From: Ruminococcus sp. UBA5884
GTDB taxonomy: Bacteria; Bacillota; Clostridia; Oscillospirales; Ruminococcaceae
DNA: 7,071 bases
Reading direction: 5' to 3'
Assembly (NCBI GenBank): GCA_002431975.1
Contig: DJFA01000074.1
Span: 5,513-12,583, forward strand
The translations under genes were made by a program, and so were the position numbers. A model generated the notes under the pieces. It was given only the letters and a program-made list of their open reading frames with translations, had not been told where the DNA came from and did no database searches. How positions within the stretch are numbered: the stretch's first letter is position 1; every line of letters starts with the position of its first letter. Shown in pieces: positions 6,245 to 7,071 of this stretch.

Positions 6245-6790
6245 ATGGCTAAATATGTATGTTCTGTATGCGGTTATGTTCATGAAGGAGATTCTGCTCC
6301 TGAAAAATGTCCTCAGTGCGGTGCTCCTGCATCAAAATTCGTTGAACAGAAATCAGATGAACTCTCATGGGCTGCTGAACACGTTGTAGGAGTTGCAAAA
6401 GGAGTTCCGCAGGATATCATTGATGACCTCAGAGCAAATTTCAATGGCGAATGTTCTGAAGTAGGAATGTATCTCGCTATGGCAAGAGTTGCTTACAGAG
6501 AAGGTTATCCTGAAATCGGTGCTTACTGGGAAAAGGCTGCTTATGAAGAAGCTGAACACGCTGCAAAATTTGCTGAACTGCTCGGCGAAGTCGTAACTGA
6601 CAGCACAAAGAAAAATCTTGAAATGCGTGTTGAAGCTGAAAACGGTGCTACTGCCGGAAAGGCTGACCTTGCAAAACGTGCAAAGGCTGCTAATCTCGAT
6701 GCTATCCATGATACTGTTCATGAAATGGCTAAGGACGAAGCAAGACACGGCAAGGCTTTCAAGGGTCTGCTTGACAGATACTTTGGTTAA
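6245..6790 (+). CDS. Reverse rubrerythrin (N-terminal rubredoxin domain, C-terminal diiron domain)
   Basis: A non-haem iron protein that reduces hydrogen peroxide (and, in clostridial relatives, oxygen) with electrons from NADH via other redox proteins; cytoplasmic oxidative-stress defence of anaerobes. At residues 1-35 a rubredoxin-like knuckle pair binds one iron: C6-x2-C9 and C22-x2-C25. Residues about 58-180 form the four-helix ferritin-like diiron domain with ligands E69, E102-x2-H105, E130 or E132, and E165-x2-H168. Classical rubrerythrin has the rubredoxin domain at the C-terminus, so the order here is reversed, as in the clostridial 'revRbr' proteins. At 181 residues the gene is complete. 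GGAGG at 6231-6235 lies 9 nt before the ATG. Codon choice (many GCT, GAA, GTT, AAG) is more biased than in the neighbours, suggesting high expression. It is divergent from the Crp-like regulator, and its terminator appears displaced by a repeat element. Confidence 0.95.
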   Translation: MAKYVCSVCGYVHEGDSAPEKCPQCGAPASKFVEQKSDELSWAAEHVVGVAKGVPQDIIDDLRANFNGECSEVGMYLAMARVAYREGYPEIGAYWEKAAYEEAEHAAKFAELLGEVVTDSTKKNLEMRVEAENGATAGKADLAKRAKAANLDAIHDTVHEMAKDEARHGKAFKGLLDRYFG

Positions 6791-6795
6791 TAAAA
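6787..6795. repeat. Left 9-bp direct repeat (putative target-site duplication)
   Basis: TTAATAAAA, identical to 6935-6943. It includes the rubrerythrin stop codon TAA (6788-6790). Low complexity makes chance possible. Confidence 0.5.
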
Positions 6796-6934
6796 CGCAA
6801 ATTCGATGATTATTATTTGTAGGGGCGAACTGTGTTCGCCCGCTCAAATTTACCATAATTTCATACGGGCGAACACAGTTCGCCCCTACAGTATAAACAA
6901 AAATTCATTGTTTTTATCTGATATCAAATTGGCG
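6796..6934. repeat. MITE-like palindromic repeat element, copy 1
   Basis: A 139-bp non-coding element that starts 5 bases after the rubrerythrin stop codon. Its ends are inverted: CGCAAATTCGAT on the left, and the reverse complement of the right end reads CGCCAATTTGAT, 10 of 12 identical. The core is a perfect 25-bp inverted repeat (6818-6842 and 6866-6890) around a 23-bp loop. Each arm is itself a small hairpin, GGGCGAAC-TGT-GTTCGCCC. The element is flanked by TTAATAAAA direct repeats (6787-6795 and 6935-6943), compatible with a 9-bp target-site duplication; the first copy includes the stop codon. It has no open reading frame of its own, so mobility would need a transposase supplied elsewhere. 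Related GTAGGGGCGA hairpins are, from memory, dispersed in clostridial genomes. Confidence 0.7.
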
Positions 6935-6943
6935 TTAATAAAA
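6935..6943. repeat. Right 9-bp direct repeat (putative target-site duplication)
   Basis: TTAATAAAA, identical to 6787-6795. It runs into the A-tract of the terminator hairpin. Confidence 0.5.
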
Positions 6944-6983
6944 AAAGCTCCTGTTTGCATATGTAAACAGGAGCTTTTATTTT
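6943..6983 (+). terminator. Strong intrinsic terminator, probably that of rubrerythrin
   Basis: AAAAGCTCCTGTTT (6943-6956) pairs perfectly with AAACAGGAGCTTTT (6965-6978) over an 8-nt loop, followed by TTTTATTTT. Because A-runs precede the stem it would also terminate minus-strand transcripts. If copy 1 of the repeat and one direct repeat are removed in thought, this hairpin falls just after the rubrerythrin stop codon, which suggests it originally belonged to that gene. It is also framed by a 14-bp inverted repeat, AATTGGCGTTAATA (6927-6940) and TATTAACGCCAATT (6991-7004), formed by the facing ends of the two repeat elements plus 6 flanking bases. Confidence 0.88.
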
Positions 6984-6996
6984 GTTGTATTATTAA

Positions 6997-7071
6997 CGCC
7001 AATTCTATGATTTGTCCATGTAGGGGCGACCATTGGTCGCCCGTTAGGTTCACCGGAATTTCAGGCGGGCG
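6997..7071. repeat. MITE-like palindromic repeat element, copy 2 (cut by window edge)
   Basis: The left end CGCCAATTCTATGATT matches copy 1's CGCAAATTCGATGATT at 14 of 16 positions. The first hairpin arm (7019-7043) again runs from TGTAGGGGCGA to CGCCCG and folds on itself as GGGCGACC-ATT-GGTCGCCC. A 22-bp loop (7044-7065) shares an ACC--AATTTCA pattern with the loop of copy 1. CGGGCG at 7066-7071 begins the second arm before the window ends. The copies are diverged but keep the same architecture. Confidence 0.7.

Noticed and set aside
6365..6856. Minus-strand open frame of 163 codons
   Set aside because: It is antisense to the rubrerythrin gene and runs into the hairpin repeat. Its composition looks like a complement shadow of the biased rubrerythrin codons, and no good ribosome binding site was seen.
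6818..7071. CRISPR array
   Set aside because: The repeats are long palindromes in only two unequal copies with different arm sequences. There are no regular spacers and no cas genes.

Overview
The window looks like chromosomal DNA of a low-GC anaerobic Firmicute. The best guess is class Clostridia, in or near Ruminococcus/Oscillospiraceae, but this is an inference from style and not a proven placement. The supporting signs are a T-box leader, strong AGGAGG ribosome binding sites, AT-rich sigma-A promoters, a 'reverse' rubrerythrin (a protein of obligate anaerobes) and GTAGGGGCGA-type hairpin repeats. Five genes lie on the minus strand and one on the plus strand. No phage, plasmid or CRISPR signature is visible.

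Positions 1-3122 (minus strand) hold a branched-chain amino acid operon. A sigma-A promoter (3094-3122) leads into a T-box leader (about 2790-3087). Its conserved box, antiterminator and competing terminator can all be read. The leader is followed by ilvB (acetolactate synthase large subunit) and, 18 bases later, leuC (isopropylmalate dehydratase large subunit), which runs off the left edge. The operon should be switched on when a branched-chain aminoacyl-tRNA is uncharged. No ilvN lies between the promoter and leuC.

Positions 3140-4562 (minus strand) hold a gene of unknown function. It resembles the C-terminal half of COG5610-type predicted HAD-superfamily proteins but lacks the usual N-terminal HAD domain. 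Its promoter is a perfect consensus (TTGACA, 17 bp, TATAAT) that abuts the stop codon of the upstream gene, and an inverted repeat is centred on the -10 box.

Positions 4563-6244 hold a two-gene minus-strand operon: a Crp/Fnr-family regulator followed 15 bases later by an EamA (DMT-family) transporter. Across a 149-bp intergenic region it is divergent from a plus-strand gene for reverse rubrerythrin, an anaerobic peroxide/oxygen-defence protein. The shared region holds a perfect 16-bp palindrome with Crp/Fnr-site geometry, a good candidate operator for the regulator.

Positions 6787-7071 are non-coding repeat DNA. A 139-bp element with terminal inverted repeats and a 25-bp perfect hairpin lies directly after the rubrerythrin stop codon. 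It is bounded by 9-bp direct repeats and appears to separate that gene from its intrinsic terminator. A second, diverged copy starts after the terminator and is cut by the right edge. These look like MITE-like, non-autonomous repeats and are the most unusual part of the window.
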